Of a stretch of 64,000 nt of DNA, positions 54,334-63,087 are shown piece by piece. The DNA comes from DASRBN01 sp035294305 (GTDB lineage: Bacteria > Chloroflexota > Ktedonobacteria > Ktedonobacterales > Ktedonobacteraceae). The position numbers and the translations under genes were made by a program. The notes beneath the pieces are model-generated. The model did no database searches. It was not told the origin of the DNA and was given only the letters and a program-made list of their open reading frames with translations. Within the stretch, counting starts at the first letter, position 1, and every line of letters begins with the position of its first letter. The DNA lies in contig DATGLD010000048.1 of the NCBI GenBank assembly GCA_035294305.1, forward strand, positions 124,001 to 188,000. Direction: 5' to 3'.

Positions 54334-54869
54334 GACTTGAGAAACTTGACAGGATAATGGCAGGCAAGCCCGTACCAGATGTTACCCGTGTCATAACCTA
54401 TCGACCAGAGTTCTTTGGTCTTCCTTTCTCCCGCTGCTTAGAGGACGTGATGCGCGGCCCCTCGGATTGGAGCGCCGGCGAACGGGAGTTGTTCGCGGCC
54501 TTCGTCTCACGCAAAAATCAGTGTCCTTTTTGAACGGGCAGTCACGGCGCGGTCGCGTCGAAGGCGCTTGGCAACGAGTTCGTTCAGGCAGTGCTAAATG
54601 ATTGGCGTACAGCTCCCATTAATGAGAAGCTGCGAGCCACACTTGGCTTTTTAGAGAAGCTAACGCTTTCACCAGGCGATGTTGGGCCAGGCGATATAGT
54701 GCCATTACGGGATGCAGGAGTCAGCGATGGCGCTATCGAGGATGCCATTTACGCTTGTACTTATTTCAATATGATTGATCGCATAGCGGATTCACTCGGG
54801 TTCGAGGTACTATCCGATGAGGCGTTCGCAGCACGAGCTGAAAGATTCTTGGAGCAAGGCTATCTTTGA
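54330..54869 (+). CDS. Candidate selenoprotein: AhpD-like peroxidase with CPFU motif
   Basis: One frame of 179 residues interrupted only by TGA at 54531-54533. The sequence around it is SRKNQCPF-[TGA]-TGSHGAVA, which matches the AhpD/peroxidase-related S-x-x-N-x-C-P-F-C-x3-H motif with TGA in place of the second Cys (Cys65, TGA68, His72). The frame continues 111 codons with the normal C-terminal helices (EDAIYACTYFNMIDRIADSLGFE). Eleven nt after the TGA a stem of six pairs (54545-54550 with 54555-54560) exposes a GGTC loop at 54551-54554, like bacterial SECIS elements. Read as Sec this is a thiol/selenol peroxidase. If selA/B/C are absent it would be a pseudogene. Confidence 0.75.
54545..54560 (+). 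promoter_or_regulatory. Candidate bacterial SECIS stem-loop
   Basis: CGGCGC-GGTC-GCGTCG: five Watson-Crick pairs and one G-U, loop GGUC, 11 nt after UGA and 17 nt from UGA to loop. The E. coli fdhF SECIS loop also shows GGUC. No clear bulged U is seen. Confidence 0.6.
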
Positions 54870-54939
54870 TTCGGAAGAGGGCAATATTGTAATATCAAAA
54901 TGAGGTACAAATAAATATTGGAGAAAGGAGAACAGGCCA

Positions 54940-55230
54940 ATGTCACTTAACGAGCTTGTTCAAGAAAAACGTGAAGATATCCTGCGCATTGCAGCCAGGC
55001 GAGGCGCAACCAACATGCGCATTTTCGGCTCCGTTGCGCGTGGAGAGGCCGACTCAAAAAGCGACATTGATATACTCGTAGACCTTGAACCAGGCCGTAG
55101 CCTTCTCGATCTTGGAGGACTCCTTATGGAGCTTCAGGAATTGCTTGGTCATGATGTGGATGTTGTAACAGAACGAGGATTGCGCCAGCGCATTCGCGAA
55201 AGACTTCTGAGAGAGGCCATCCCATTATGA
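54940..55230 (+). CDS. mntA: MntA-like nucleotidyltransferase antitoxin
   Basis: 96 residues. MNT motif FGSVARGEADSKSDIDILVD with GS and D-x-D, then LLDLGGLLMELQELLGHDVDVVTERGL. In type VII toxin-antitoxin systems MntA AMPylates the HepT RNase and silences it. It overlaps the hepT start (ATGA at 55227). GGAG lies 9 bases before the start. Intact. Confidence 0.9.
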   Translation: MSLNELVQEKREDILRIAARRGATNMRIFGSVARGEADSKSDIDILVDLEPGRSLLDLGGLLMELQELLGHDVDVVTERGLRQRIRERLLREAIPL

Positions 55231-55709
55231 GAAGCCTGAGAGAACGCTTACTGGATATTCAAGAAGCTATCGCCCGTGTCATGAAATATACAATTGGTGT
55301 TTAGACTAATTTCACGTCAAGCGGCTTGTAGACTGGGATCGCACGATTCTCGTCAAAAACGGCTCGTGCGGCTTCCCACCTTGCTTCGTAAGAAATTAGT
55401 CTAAACGTCAATACAAAAGACGGGCGAGAAAGATTCGATCAGGATGAATTGATACAGAGCTGGATAACACAGAACCTCTATATCATTGGCGAGGCAACAA
55501 GGGCTATCGCCAATGAATTTCCCGAATTCAAACGTCAACATCCAGAAATAAAATGGATTGAAATAATAGGTATGCGAACCATTCTCGCCCATAGATATTT
55601 CGACACTGATTTAGAAGCGATATGGGCAATGGCTACAACTGATATTTATGATCTCAAGAAGAGCATTGATGCTGTCCTAGCTGAAGAGAAAAGACAACAG
55701 CAGGAATAG
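55227..55709 (+). pseudogene. hepT: hepT HEPN toxin, interrupted by a 120-bp MITE
   Basis: Codons 1-22 (MRSLRERLLDIQEAIARV...) end at 55292, where an element is inserted. Removing 55293-55412 and one ACA copy restores a continuous 119-residue HEPN protein with the RNase motif RTILAHRY (R-x4-H-x-Y). As it stands translation stops at TAG 55304-55306 inside the element. The toxin is therefore inactive while its antitoxin is complete. Confidence 0.9.
55293..55412. mobile_element. 120-bp MITE with 21-bp terminal inverted repeats
   Basis: Ends ATTGGTGTTTAGACTAATTTC and its complement with ATTGAC (19/21 match). Direct repeats ACA at 55290-55292 and 55413-55415 flank it. No coding capacity; it would need a transposase from elsewhere. 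Confidence 0.85.
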
Positions 55710-55721
55710 AAGTAGAAAGCA

Positions 55722-55754
55722 ATTGGAGCACTGCGAGCGTGGCAGTGCTCCAAT
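55722..55754. terminator. Hairpin between hepT and lactonase genes
   Basis: ATTGGAGCACTGC (55722-55734) pairs perfectly with 55742-55754 over a 7-nt loop. No long U-run; likely bidirectional terminator of convergent genes. Confidence 0.6.
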
Positions 55755-55775
55755 GCATTTAAAGCGATCATACAC

Positions 55776-56966
55776 CTAATCGGAAGCGAGACCAATCGCT
55801 GAAAATGGAAGAGAATACTGGGACGGGTCGATGACGGTGGTCAGGCTTCCATCATGGTGAATCTGGAAGCCACTGAGTGTGGCAGGTCCTGGCGGCGAGT
55901 TCAGGAGCCGGGAATCCAGTACATATAAGTAGCGGCTGTTGCTACTCAAGCCTTCTTCTAATGGGAAGGTATCGGATGGCGTTGAACCGGTCACGCCGTC
56001 GGAGTTCAACAAACTGATCTTGCCATTCTCATGAATGCGATAGCCGGAGATGGTATGGCTGTCCGCATCAGAGGTGTAGGCATAATGTCCATCCTGGGTG
56101 ATGACCATCCAGCAGGGGGCAACCTGATGATCAGGCACCGGGCCGTTGATGAGCTGGATGCTGCCATGAACCAGGCGATAGGCTGTCACTGTCCCCGTGT
56201 TGTTCTGACCACCCATGCCATCATCGACGATCAGCTCATGCCGGCTAGCAGGGTCAAAAGCCATGCCAAAGGGATACACTCCCGTCGATGGGTAAGTCGT
56301 TGGGCCACTCAGGCGGCCATCCGAGTGTATCTGATACACATCGATCAGGTTCGTGACTTTCTCCGTAACTACTAGAAAGTGCCCGGTAGGATCAATCAGT
56401 ACCTCGGCTGGATTAGGCTGCGAGGTACTCAGCCGCTGAGTCGCTCCTGGAATGGGATGCAGGTTACCCTTCCGGTCAACATGGAAGCCTGCGACATTGG
56501 CCGACTGTGAACTTCCGTTGGCCGCGTTCAAGACATAGAGCAAACCGGCGCGGTAACTCAGGCTGACCGGGCCGGTTCCGCCGGAAGGAAAAACACCCGC
56601 CACGGAGAGCTGCCCATTTCGCACATCGACGACAGAAATCTGATTACTGCCCGCGCCCACTGCGAAGAGCCTCGCTCCATCGGGAGCAAGAATCAACGAG
56701 CCTTGCGTGCCATCGGCGAATGCAGATAAACTGCCAACTCCGCCAATAGAGGTGACGCCAAGTAGCGTCAGCGAACCATCTCTCCCTTGTGCGAAGACGG
56801 TAATCGAGTTGGAGCCGCTCAAATCGTTGTTCAAGACGTACACATACCCAACAGTATTCCAATTCGCCGCCGCGAATGAACGTGGGGCAGGTCCGAGCAG
56901 CAGAGCCAGGCCGGACAGGATCAGGGCAATCAGAGTACAGGTGATGAGGGACTGGCCACTCATCAT
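55776..56966 (-). CDS. Secreted lactonase-like beta-propeller
   Basis: About 396 residues from the first of two ATGs at 56966; the frame extends to a TTG at 57074 but this part looks foreign. A signal peptide (SLITCTLIALILSGLALLLG) is followed by seven blade-like repeats such as YVYVLNNDLSGSNSITVF, LILAPDGARLFAVGAG, VLIDPTGHFLVVTEK and FDPASRHELIVDD, as in 6-phosphogluconolactonase/YVTN-type propellers. The secreted location argues against a role in the pentose pathway; ligand binding or a lactonase on exported substrates is possible. No ribosome site is clear. Confidence 0.75.
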   Translation of the reverse strand: MMSGQSLITCTLIALILSGLALLLGPAPRSFAAANWNTVGYVYVLNNDLSGSNSITVFAQGRDGSLTLLGVTSIGGVGSLSAFADGTQGSLILAPDGARLFAVGAGSNQISVVDVRNGQLSVAGVFPSGGTGPVSLSYRAGLLYVLNAANGSSQSANVAGFHVDRKGNLHPIPGATQRLSTSQPNPAEVLIDPTGHFLVVTEKVTNLIDVYQIHSDGRLSGPTTYPSTGVYPFGMAFDPASRHELIVDDGMGGQNNTGTVTAYRLVHGSIQLINGPVPDHQVAPCWMVITQDGHYAYTSDADSHTISGYRIHENGKISLLNSDGVTGSTPSDTFPLEEGLSSNSRYLYVLDSRLLNSPPGPATLSGFQIHHDGSLTTVIDPSQYSLPFSAIGLASD

Positions 56967-57128
56967 CCACACATGGGTAGCTTTTGAGGCGGAAGACGTG
57001 TTTATTGGGCCTGTAATTCGTGGGTAAGAACACCAGAGTATGGCATGGCCGCTACAGGGTTTTCCTTTCCTCAAGCGTCTTAGGAGTGATATCCTTCATA
57101 TCACAACCCTGGAGGAAAGAAGAGCGTA

Positions 57129-57740
57129 ATGCAAGACCTCTCCTACAACTCAATTGACCCTGCTGGCAAGCCTGAACAACCTTGCGAGAATGTTATTGAG
57201 GGTGTAAAACTGGCACGCCGGGGTGATGAGGCGGCCTTCACGGGGCTTTTTCATCAATACAACGCTCCTATTTGCGCCTACCTGGGCGGCCTGGTTGGCA
57301 ACGCAGAAGTTGGAAATGATCTTGCCCAAGAAACCTTTATTCGGGCCTGGAAAAGTTTACCAGGTCTTCTTGATGACTCGCACTTCAAATCCTGGCTCTA
57401 TCGCATTGCCGCGAATCTGGCCCATTCGTATATGCGGCACGAGCGGCTGGTGCGCTGGCTACCCTGGCATGAACAAAGCGGCCAGGATGATACACCTTCA
57501 GCCTGGATCGAGGGACCCGAAACGCAGGCCGATGAAGTTGAACGTGTCCGCAAAGTTCTCGCGCAATTGGGCGCATAGGCGCGCAGTTGTTTGCTGCTTC
57601 AACTCTATGCCGGTTTCTCACAGCGCGAGATTGCCGCCGCGCTCAATATCAGCGAAAAAAGTGTCAGCGCGTATGTGAGCCGCGCTCGCGAACAGTTCCG
57701 CAGGCTCTATCGCCAGACGCAAGGAGATAGCTCGCAATGA
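57129..57740 (+). pseudogene. ECF sigma factor with in-frame amber codon
   Basis: A 204-codon frame with one TAG at 57576-57578. Region 2 (FTGLFHQYNAPICAYLGGLV, DLAQETFIRAWKSL, FKSWLYRIAANLAHSYMR) lies before the stop; region 4 (ARSCLLLQLYAGFSQREIAAAL, then SVSAYVSRAREQFRRLY) continues in the same frame after it. The stop falls between the domains. GGAGG precedes the start. The product of normal termination would lack promoter -35 recognition. Nonsense mutation is the simplest reading; sequence error or suppression are alternatives. It overlaps the anti-sigma gene by ATGA. Confidence 0.8.
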
Positions 57741-59284
57741 AACAGCACAGCACCACTTCCAATAAGCCCTGTCCGGAATGGCTTGAAAAACTGAATGCAT
57801 ACCACCCTGACGACCTCAGCCCTGAGGAGTGGGCGCAACTAAACAAACACCTGGCAACCTGCGCGCAATGCCGGGCCGCCAAAGCCGAATATGCGACTAT
57901 CAACGCTCGTATTCTTGGCCTGCCTCGTGCCAGACCGCTGCCCGCTCTCCCGGCACAATTGCAGGAATTGATGGGGACGCAAACAGAGACCGCACATTCG
58001 CTTTCAAGCAAACCATTACAGGATAATGCTTCGTTGCGACCAGCACAAACTTCAACGCCTACTCGTTCAAGGCCGGTTCAGCGTGAAGATAGAAGAGCTA
58101 TAAGCAAGCTCAACCGCGCAGCCGCTATCCTGGTCATAGTAGTTCTGCTGGGAAGTCTCCTGCTTCTGCTTAATACGTACCGGTCCAGCCTCAATACCAT
58201 ATCGTCCTCAAACGCTGCTCACCTGTACGTGATCTCAAGAGGGCCAGGCGAGCAATCGAACATGACCCTCACCGAGCTCAATCCTGCCAATGCGCAGGTT
58301 ATCTGGCAACAAAGGCTTGATAACACCCTGGAAGGTTACGGCTTCTCCACACAGGGCAACCTTTACCTTCAGGCGCAGGATGGCAATATCTACGCTTACA
58401 GGGGCAGCGATGGTCATGCATTGTGGCATTCAGATGTAAGCCACAATCGTGCCGGGTCTACGAATGTTTCACTGCTCGCTTATCAGAACTTCGTTATTGC
58501 CGGTATCACTAATACTACCGATGGTAGCGGCGATCTTTACGCTTTTAACGCGCAAACAGGGGCTATCGCCTGGCATACAGCGCTCTCATGCGCCACCGCA
58601 CAGAATTGCGCCATCTCCGGACGCCTTATGCTCCAGGCAAATGGCATCATTTATGGGCTTGCAGAAGATGGTCTTTTTGCTTGGAACGCCGCGAATGGCC
58701 GTTTCCTCTGGCACAATCCAGGCGACCAGCTGAACGGTTATCCTCAATCAATGGTAGTATCGAACGGCAAACTCTACATCACCAATTATTCCCTCAAAGT
58801 AGACGTGCTGGACGCCAAATCAGGGCGCTTCCTTCACAGCCTGGCATTACCCGAAGACAATCCTGGGGAAGTTTACGATATCGCTACCAACAAGAATATT
58901 ATCTATATACTTGCAGATCAGACGGTGTCTGCTTACCGGGCAAGCGAAGACACGCTGCTGTGGAAAGAGGCGTTTAGCTATCATTCGCAAGGCACAATTT
59001 ATGCCGGCAACAGCGGCATTTATGTGAATTATTACGATATTACTATGGGAAAAGCTGGCACAGGCGGCTCCGACAACTATCTCTACGCGTTAGATTCCGG
59101 CGACGGCCATATTCTCTGGCAGCGCCAAAATCTTCCCTACACGGGCGGTTTGTACCCGGTCGAATTTAATAACATCATCTGTATTGCAGGGTTCCATAGC
59201 GTCTATGGCCTCAGCGTCAGCGATGGCAGCCAGGTCTGGCAGTTCTCTCCCAGCGGTTCTGTCAATGATGTCTTCGGCGGTTGA
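57737..59284 (+). CDS. Membrane anti-sigma factor with PQQ-type propeller
   Basis: 515 residues. An N-terminal zinc finger (LNKHLATCAQCRAAKAEY; H-x3-C-x2-C) is followed by a basic linker, one membrane helix (AAAILVIVVLLGSLLLLL, about 132-150), and an outside domain of PQQ/WD-type blades (VIWQQRLDNTLEGYGF, LYAFNAQTGAIAWHTA, LFAWNAANGRFLWHN, LYALDSGDGHILWQR). Sensor outside, sigma-binding inside. Its sigma partner is the amber-interrupted gene upstream. Confidence 0.85.
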   Translation: MKQHSTTSNKPCPEWLEKLNAYHPDDLSPEEWAQLNKHLATCAQCRAAKAEYATINARILGLPRARPLPALPAQLQELMGTQTETAHSLSSKPLQDNASLRPAQTSTPTRSRPVQREDRRAISKLNRAAAILVIVVLLGSLLLLLNTYRSSLNTISSSNAAHLYVISRGPGEQSNMTLTELNPANAQVIWQQRLDNTLEGYGFSTQGNLYLQAQDGNIYAYRGSDGHALWHSDVSHNRAGSTNVSLLAYQNFVIAGITNTTDGSGDLYAFNAQTGAIAWHTALSCATAQNCAISGRLMLQANGIIYGLAEDGLFAWNAANGRFLWHNPGDQLNGYPQSMVVSNGKLYITNYSLKVDVLDAKSGRFLHSLALPEDNPGEVYDIATNKNIIYILADQTVSAYRASEDTLLWKEAFSYHSQGTIYAGNSGIYVNYYDITMGKAGTGGSDNYLYALDSGDGHILWQRQNLPYTGGLYPVEFNNIICIAGFHSVYGLSVSDGSQVWQFSPSGSVNDVFGG

Positions 59285-59336
59285 TATTCCCTGACGGAGC
59301 AGTTCGGTCTGTTTCAGCGTAAAAAACCGGGACCTG

Positions 59337-59606
59337 TCAGGCATGCTCAAGGATACGAGCAAACGCCTGAAGGTAGCTAGAATCAGCATGTTGTTGGCGC
59401 AGCACCCAATACTCCGCGCCCCAAAAGAGGTAGGCATATAAAGGGGCCGCTTGTTGTGACCAGCGCATACCCGCGGTCTGCTTGAATGAGCCGATGATCT
59501 CTGGCACAATCCAGATCAAGCGGGCAATCAGGAATAGAGCGGCATCTCCCGCGTTGGCATAGATCAGTGGAAGCAAGGCCTTTCTCCCTCCCGAATCATA
59601 AAACAC
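59337..59606 (-). CDS. Small hydrophobic hypothetical, possibly remnant
   Basis: 89 codons from a GTG. One or two membrane-like segments (LFLIARLIWIVPEIIG) and an aromatic-rich end (LYAYLFWGAEYWVL). No family recognised and no clear ribosome site. It follows an oxidase fragment and may itself be decayed. Confidence 0.35.
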   Translation of the reverse strand: MFYDSGGRKALLPLIYANAGDAALFLIARLIWIVPEIIGSFKQTAGMRWSQQAAPLYAYLFWGAEYWVLRQQHADSSYLQAFARILEHA

Positions 59607-59614
59607 CTCGATCT

Positions 59615-59782
59615 CTAAACTGATTCCTGGAACACACGACGAAACAGGTCGGATTGAAAAAGCATTTCAGGATCATATACTTGCTTGAGACGGAGAAATG
59701 CATCAATAGCGGCTTCCCCAATACTCTGGCGATAGAGGGCATTAGTGAGTAGCGAGTCTCTCGCGAGAAGGATACGCCTCAT
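59615..59782 (-). pseudogene. C-terminal fragment of an FAD-linked oxidase
   Basis: 55 codons whose end FLRLKQVYDPEMLFQSDLFR matches the C-terminal helix and tail of FAD-linked oxidases (LK-x-x-YDP-x-x-LF). The flavin-binding part is missing; the kinase fragment starts just upstream. Confidence 0.6.
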
Positions 59783-59815
59783 ACCTGTTACGTCGATGAC
59801 GATTCTACACGTATT

Positions 59816-60389
59816 TCACCGCCGTGACGCGGTCATCTGCTCATTCTCGGCCTGGATCTGCTCGAGTACCTGCCGGTAGTCATCTGGCTGCTCGCATTGT
59901 GTGAGCGCGCGGTTGATCTCCAGGTCGATGATAGTAAGCGGGGTGCGCAGTTCGTGGCTGGCATCGGCGGTGAACTGCGCCTGGCGTTTGAAAGCGGCCT
60001 CCAGACGTGCCAGCATTTGATCTCTCAATGCGGCTCGCCGCCTGCGCGAGTTTCTCGGGTTTGAAAGCGGCCTCCAGACGTGCCAGCATTTGATCAAAAG
60101 TGGCCGCCAGTTCGCCGAACTCGTCACGGCGTTGCAAATGCAGACGGCGACGCAGGTCGGTCGCATTGATCTCATTGGCTGTGCGAGTAATCATCTTCAC
60201 GGGTCGTAGCGCTTTGCCCGCCAGCCAGTAACCACCGATTGCCGCGAGCAGGAGAGCCAGAACACCATGAATGATCCAGATCGCCACTAAAGGGAAAATA
60301 TGCGGCGAGGGTAATCCGACCAGCAGCTTAGCGAGGCGCGTATTCCCGTTCAACACCAGAAGATCAGCCTGGAGCAACGGAAAACACAA
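59816..60389 (-). pseudogene. Histidine kinase fragment, frameshifted by a 73-bp duplication
   Basis: One membrane helix (IWIIHGVLALLLAAIGGYWL), a HAMP domain (RPVKMITRTANEINATDLRR) and, in another frame, the H-box DASHELRTPLTI. The 37-bp sequence at 59986-60022 recurs at 60059-60095, offset 73 bp, which breaks the frame. The N-terminal sensor and the ATPase domain are missing. Confidence 0.85.
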
Positions 60390-60414
60390 AGATCGCTTAT
60401 ATACACCTTATGAC

Positions 60415-60451
60415 AAAATACCCTGGTAGCGGCCTACTAGCAGGGTATTTT
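60415..60451. terminator. Bidirectional terminator after the S15 hydrolase gene
   Basis: AAAATACCCTG (60415-60425) pairs with CAGGGTATTTT (60441-60451), stem flanked by A and T runs. Confidence 0.75.
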
Positions 60452-60517
60452 TGATTATTATCAGATCTTTAGCTTTTGGATATAAGCGGCAATATCAAAG
60501 CCGAAGGATGCTCTTCA

Positions 60518-62152
60518 TCATGATAAATCCGCTGCTCCGCCACCGCCATCTCCGTCGTCACCCCCAAAGGCGCTCCTGATATTCAAATTCCTATCATATT
60601 TCGGAAACGCGCTCGAACTGATTTCCAGGCCGATGCGATGCCCGGCTTTGAATACTTGCGAGGTATTCCAGCAATCAATAGCATAGCGGTAGATTTTGCC
60701 TGGCTCGATCAACCTCGGCCGATCCATCCCTTCGCGGAAACGGGCGCGTACCATGCCATCGCAGAGACGCTGAGTAAAACCGGTCGGCCAGATATCTACC
60801 AGTTTAGCTGTGAAATCGGTATCCGGTGCTGAAGATGAGGCATACAAATCAACGCGGATAGGGCCTGTAACTTCTATATCCTCAGAAAGCGGCTCCGTCA
60901 CATAGACCAGCACATCGTCGCGGCGTTCGATGGCCGCATAATCATCGGGACCCCCGATCTGGGACGAAGTAGGTTCGGTAATAAATGGTACGGGACGCGC
61001 AGGGTCATAGCGGTAGTTATCAGGCAGTTCTTGCGCGGATGGTTTAGTTGTTGAAAGTGTACCATCACCGAAACGACTGTTGGCCCGCCCTGCGCTATGC
61101 AGGTAATAGGACGTCCATTGCGTGCGGGCAAGCGGCCATTCGCGTTCGTCGCGCCATTCATTCGCGCCCATGACAAAGATGCGAACAGGAGCTGCATCAC
61201 GAGTTGTTTCATCTGTGACGCCTTTCAGCCAGCGATCGAACCAGCACAGTTCTTCCGCGCGCAGGTCAATCAAGGCTTGCGGGCCAAAATCAACCTCACC
61301 CAGTTTTGCGTCTTTGTTCACCACATGTCCCCATGGACCCATGAGCAATTTCTGACCTGCTCTCGCTTCGGGCGTAGCCGCATGCGCCGTCATGCCAATG
61401 TAGTTGAGTGGAGTACCGATTTGCTCGTCATCGTACCAGCCGGAGATATGCAGCACAGGGACGTTGACGCGACCAAATTTCTTCTGATAACAAATGGATT
61501 CCCAGTAATCATCAAGTTGGGGATGTTCGATATCGGCACGCCAGTGCGGTATGGAGCGTCCAATTCGCTCATCCATCGTTATCATAGGCAGGTGTTCATA
61601 GACCTGTGACCAGTCAACGGCTTCCATTAACTGGTTTGTATGTCCACTGACGAAGTGCAGCCAGCAGAGGTGCATAGGAGAGGGCAGGCCGGTCGGCGTT
61701 TCAACAAAAGGATCAGATGGAGTGACGCGCACAATCATGGCGCGCAGGTGCGGGGGTTGATGGAGAGCCGCCAGCCATTGAATACGACCGGGATATGAGC
61801 TTCCCACCGTGCCTACGTTCCCATCCGACCACGGCTGCCCAGCACACCATTCAATGGCATCGTAACCATCCTGCCCATCATTGACGTATGGTACGAATTG
61901 ACCATCAGAATCACCCCGCCCACGCACATCCATGGCGACGAAGATGTAATCATGTTCCGCATAGTAGTTCGCAAGTGCCAGTAGAGGCTCGTTCAGTTTC
62001 ATATATGGCGTGCGGGTCAGGATGATGGGATATTTTTTCGATGCGCTCGCATCGATGGGAAAATATATGTCGGCTGACAGTGTGATGCCGTCGCGCATGG
62101 GAACGCGTCGATTGAATTCGACGCGGACTCTGTTGGGGTCTGGGGTGGTCAT
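60518..62152 (-). CDS. CocE/NonD-family (S15) hydrolase
   Basis: 544 residues. Alpha/beta hydrolase part with MRDGITLSADIYFP, DVRGRGDSDG, nucleophile motif GSSYPGRIQ, acid in ISGWYDDEQ and His in MGPWGHVVN; C-terminal jelly-roll domain (VTEPLSEDIEVTGPIRVDLY, IGLEISSSAFPKYDRN) as in X-Pro dipeptidyl peptidases and cocaine esterases. Esterase or dipeptidyl peptidase; no signal peptide. The C-terminus is a Gly/Asp run. Monocistronic. Confidence 0.92.
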   Translation of the reverse strand: MTTPDPNRVRVEFNRRVPMRDGITLSADIYFPIDASASKKYPIILTRTPYMKLNEPLLALANYYAEHDYIFVAMDVRGRGDSDGQFVPYVNDGQDGYDAIEWCAGQPWSDGNVGTVGSSYPGRIQWLAALHQPPHLRAMIVRVTPSDPFVETPTGLPSPMHLCWLHFVSGHTNQLMEAVDWSQVYEHLPMITMDERIGRSIPHWRADIEHPQLDDYWESICYQKKFGRVNVPVLHISGWYDDEQIGTPLNYIGMTAHAATPEARAGQKLLMGPWGHVVNKDAKLGEVDFGPQALIDLRAEELCWFDRWLKGVTDETTRDAAPVRIFVMGANEWRDEREWPLARTQWTSYYLHSAGRANSRFGDGTLSTTKPSAQELPDNYRYDPARPVPFITEPTSSQIGGPDDYAAIERRDDVLVYVTEPLSEDIEVTGPIRVDLYASSSAPDTDFTAKLVDIWPTGFTQRLCDGMVRARFREGMDRPRLIEPGKIYRYAIDCWNTSQVFKAGHRIGLEISSSAFPKYDRNLNIRSAFGGDDGDGGGGAADLS

Positions 62153-62436
62153 AAATGAGTATCTCTTTCTAGAAAACGTTCTACTTGTACCTGCTGCGAT
62201 TTCATGATCTTACTTTTTGCAAAGCGGAGCAGGTGCACTCCAGTCTATCACATCCCCATTGAGCAGTAATGGCTTTGAGGAAATAGCCATTACTATCCAG
62301 AACAGTATCGCTCACACAAAAAATATTTGGAATCAAACTACTGGCAGATTAACCATTCGATAGAATATAATAGCCATTGATGGGGTTCAATCTGTGAATC
62401 CCTGATCGGGGGATATTTCTTTCAGGAGGTTTTACC

Positions 62437-62832
62437 ATGGTACAAGACAGGGTCATTCGCGTGCTACGTATGTGCTTCCTCAGCAGTTTGTTGGCGCTAG
62501 TGGTGCTGCTGGTGCTGCCTTTTAGTGCCAGCGCCCTCTCGGTTGCGCATGGACAGGCAAGCACCCATCCTGCCAACAGCGTTACGGTCAAGATCGTACA
62601 AAAACATGGGAATTACAAGTTCAAGCCCAAGAAAGTGACGGTTACTCAGGGAGAGCAGGGAACGCTCGATAACACCACGAATATCGACCAGACGATCACC
62701 TACATGGGCGCTCCAATTTACACCATCCCGGCCAATAGCTCTATCACCGTAACAATAGAATTCACTCCTGGAACGTATGTGGTGAGCTTGCAGTCGAATC
62801 CTAATGCGCATTTGACGATCATCGTGAAGTAA
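62437..62832 (+). CDS. Small secreted cupredoxin-like protein
   Basis: 131 residues with AGGAGG 7 bases before ATG. Signal peptide ending near ASALSVAHG. The mature part of about 95 residues has cupredoxin-like strands (YKFKPKKVTVTQGEQGTLDN, TIPANSSITVTIEFTPGTYV), but the copper ligand pattern (Cys, two His, Met) is absent. The fold is probable, metal binding unlikely. Function unknown. Confidence 0.8.
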   Translation: MVQDRVIRVLRMCFLSSLLALVVLLVLPFSASALSVAHGQASTHPANSVTVKIVQKHGNYKFKPKKVTVTQGEQGTLDNTTNIDQTITYMGAPIYTIPANSSITVTIEFTPGTYVVSLQSNPNAHLTIIVK

Positions 62833-62903
62833 CGCTCCGATCAGGACTTCATAGATTTCTCAACTATGAGGCCCACTTATGTCTCTTGATTTTGATCCAA
62901 AGC

Positions 62904-62935
62904 AAGGTCCTGAGAATGGCTTATCTCAGGACCTT
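62904..62935 (+). terminator. Terminator of the cupredoxin-like gene
   Basis: AAGGTCCTGAGA (62904-62915) pairs with TCTCAGGACCTT (62924-62935), followed by TTTGTG. Between here and 63087 nothing else is supported. Confidence 0.85.
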
Positions 62936-63087
62936 TTTGTGTGTTCAGACGAGAAGGTTTGCATACGAATTCACACGCTGAAGCTTTCCTTCTGCTGTTG
63001 ATGGAAAGGCGCAAGTGCAGTATTGGCCGCCACAAGCAGCGCTTCTACGCCGTCCAACTTTATCACATGAAAAAGAAAGATTATCCG

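Noticed and set aside
55449..55709. 86-codon frame as a separate small HEPN protein
   Set aside because: It opens with TTG without ribosome site and is the tail of the MITE-interrupted hepT gene.
57576..57578. Pyrrolysine or other recoding at the amber codon of the sigma gene
   Set aside because: Nothing nearby suggests recoding, and the residue lies in the interdomain linker rather than at an active site.
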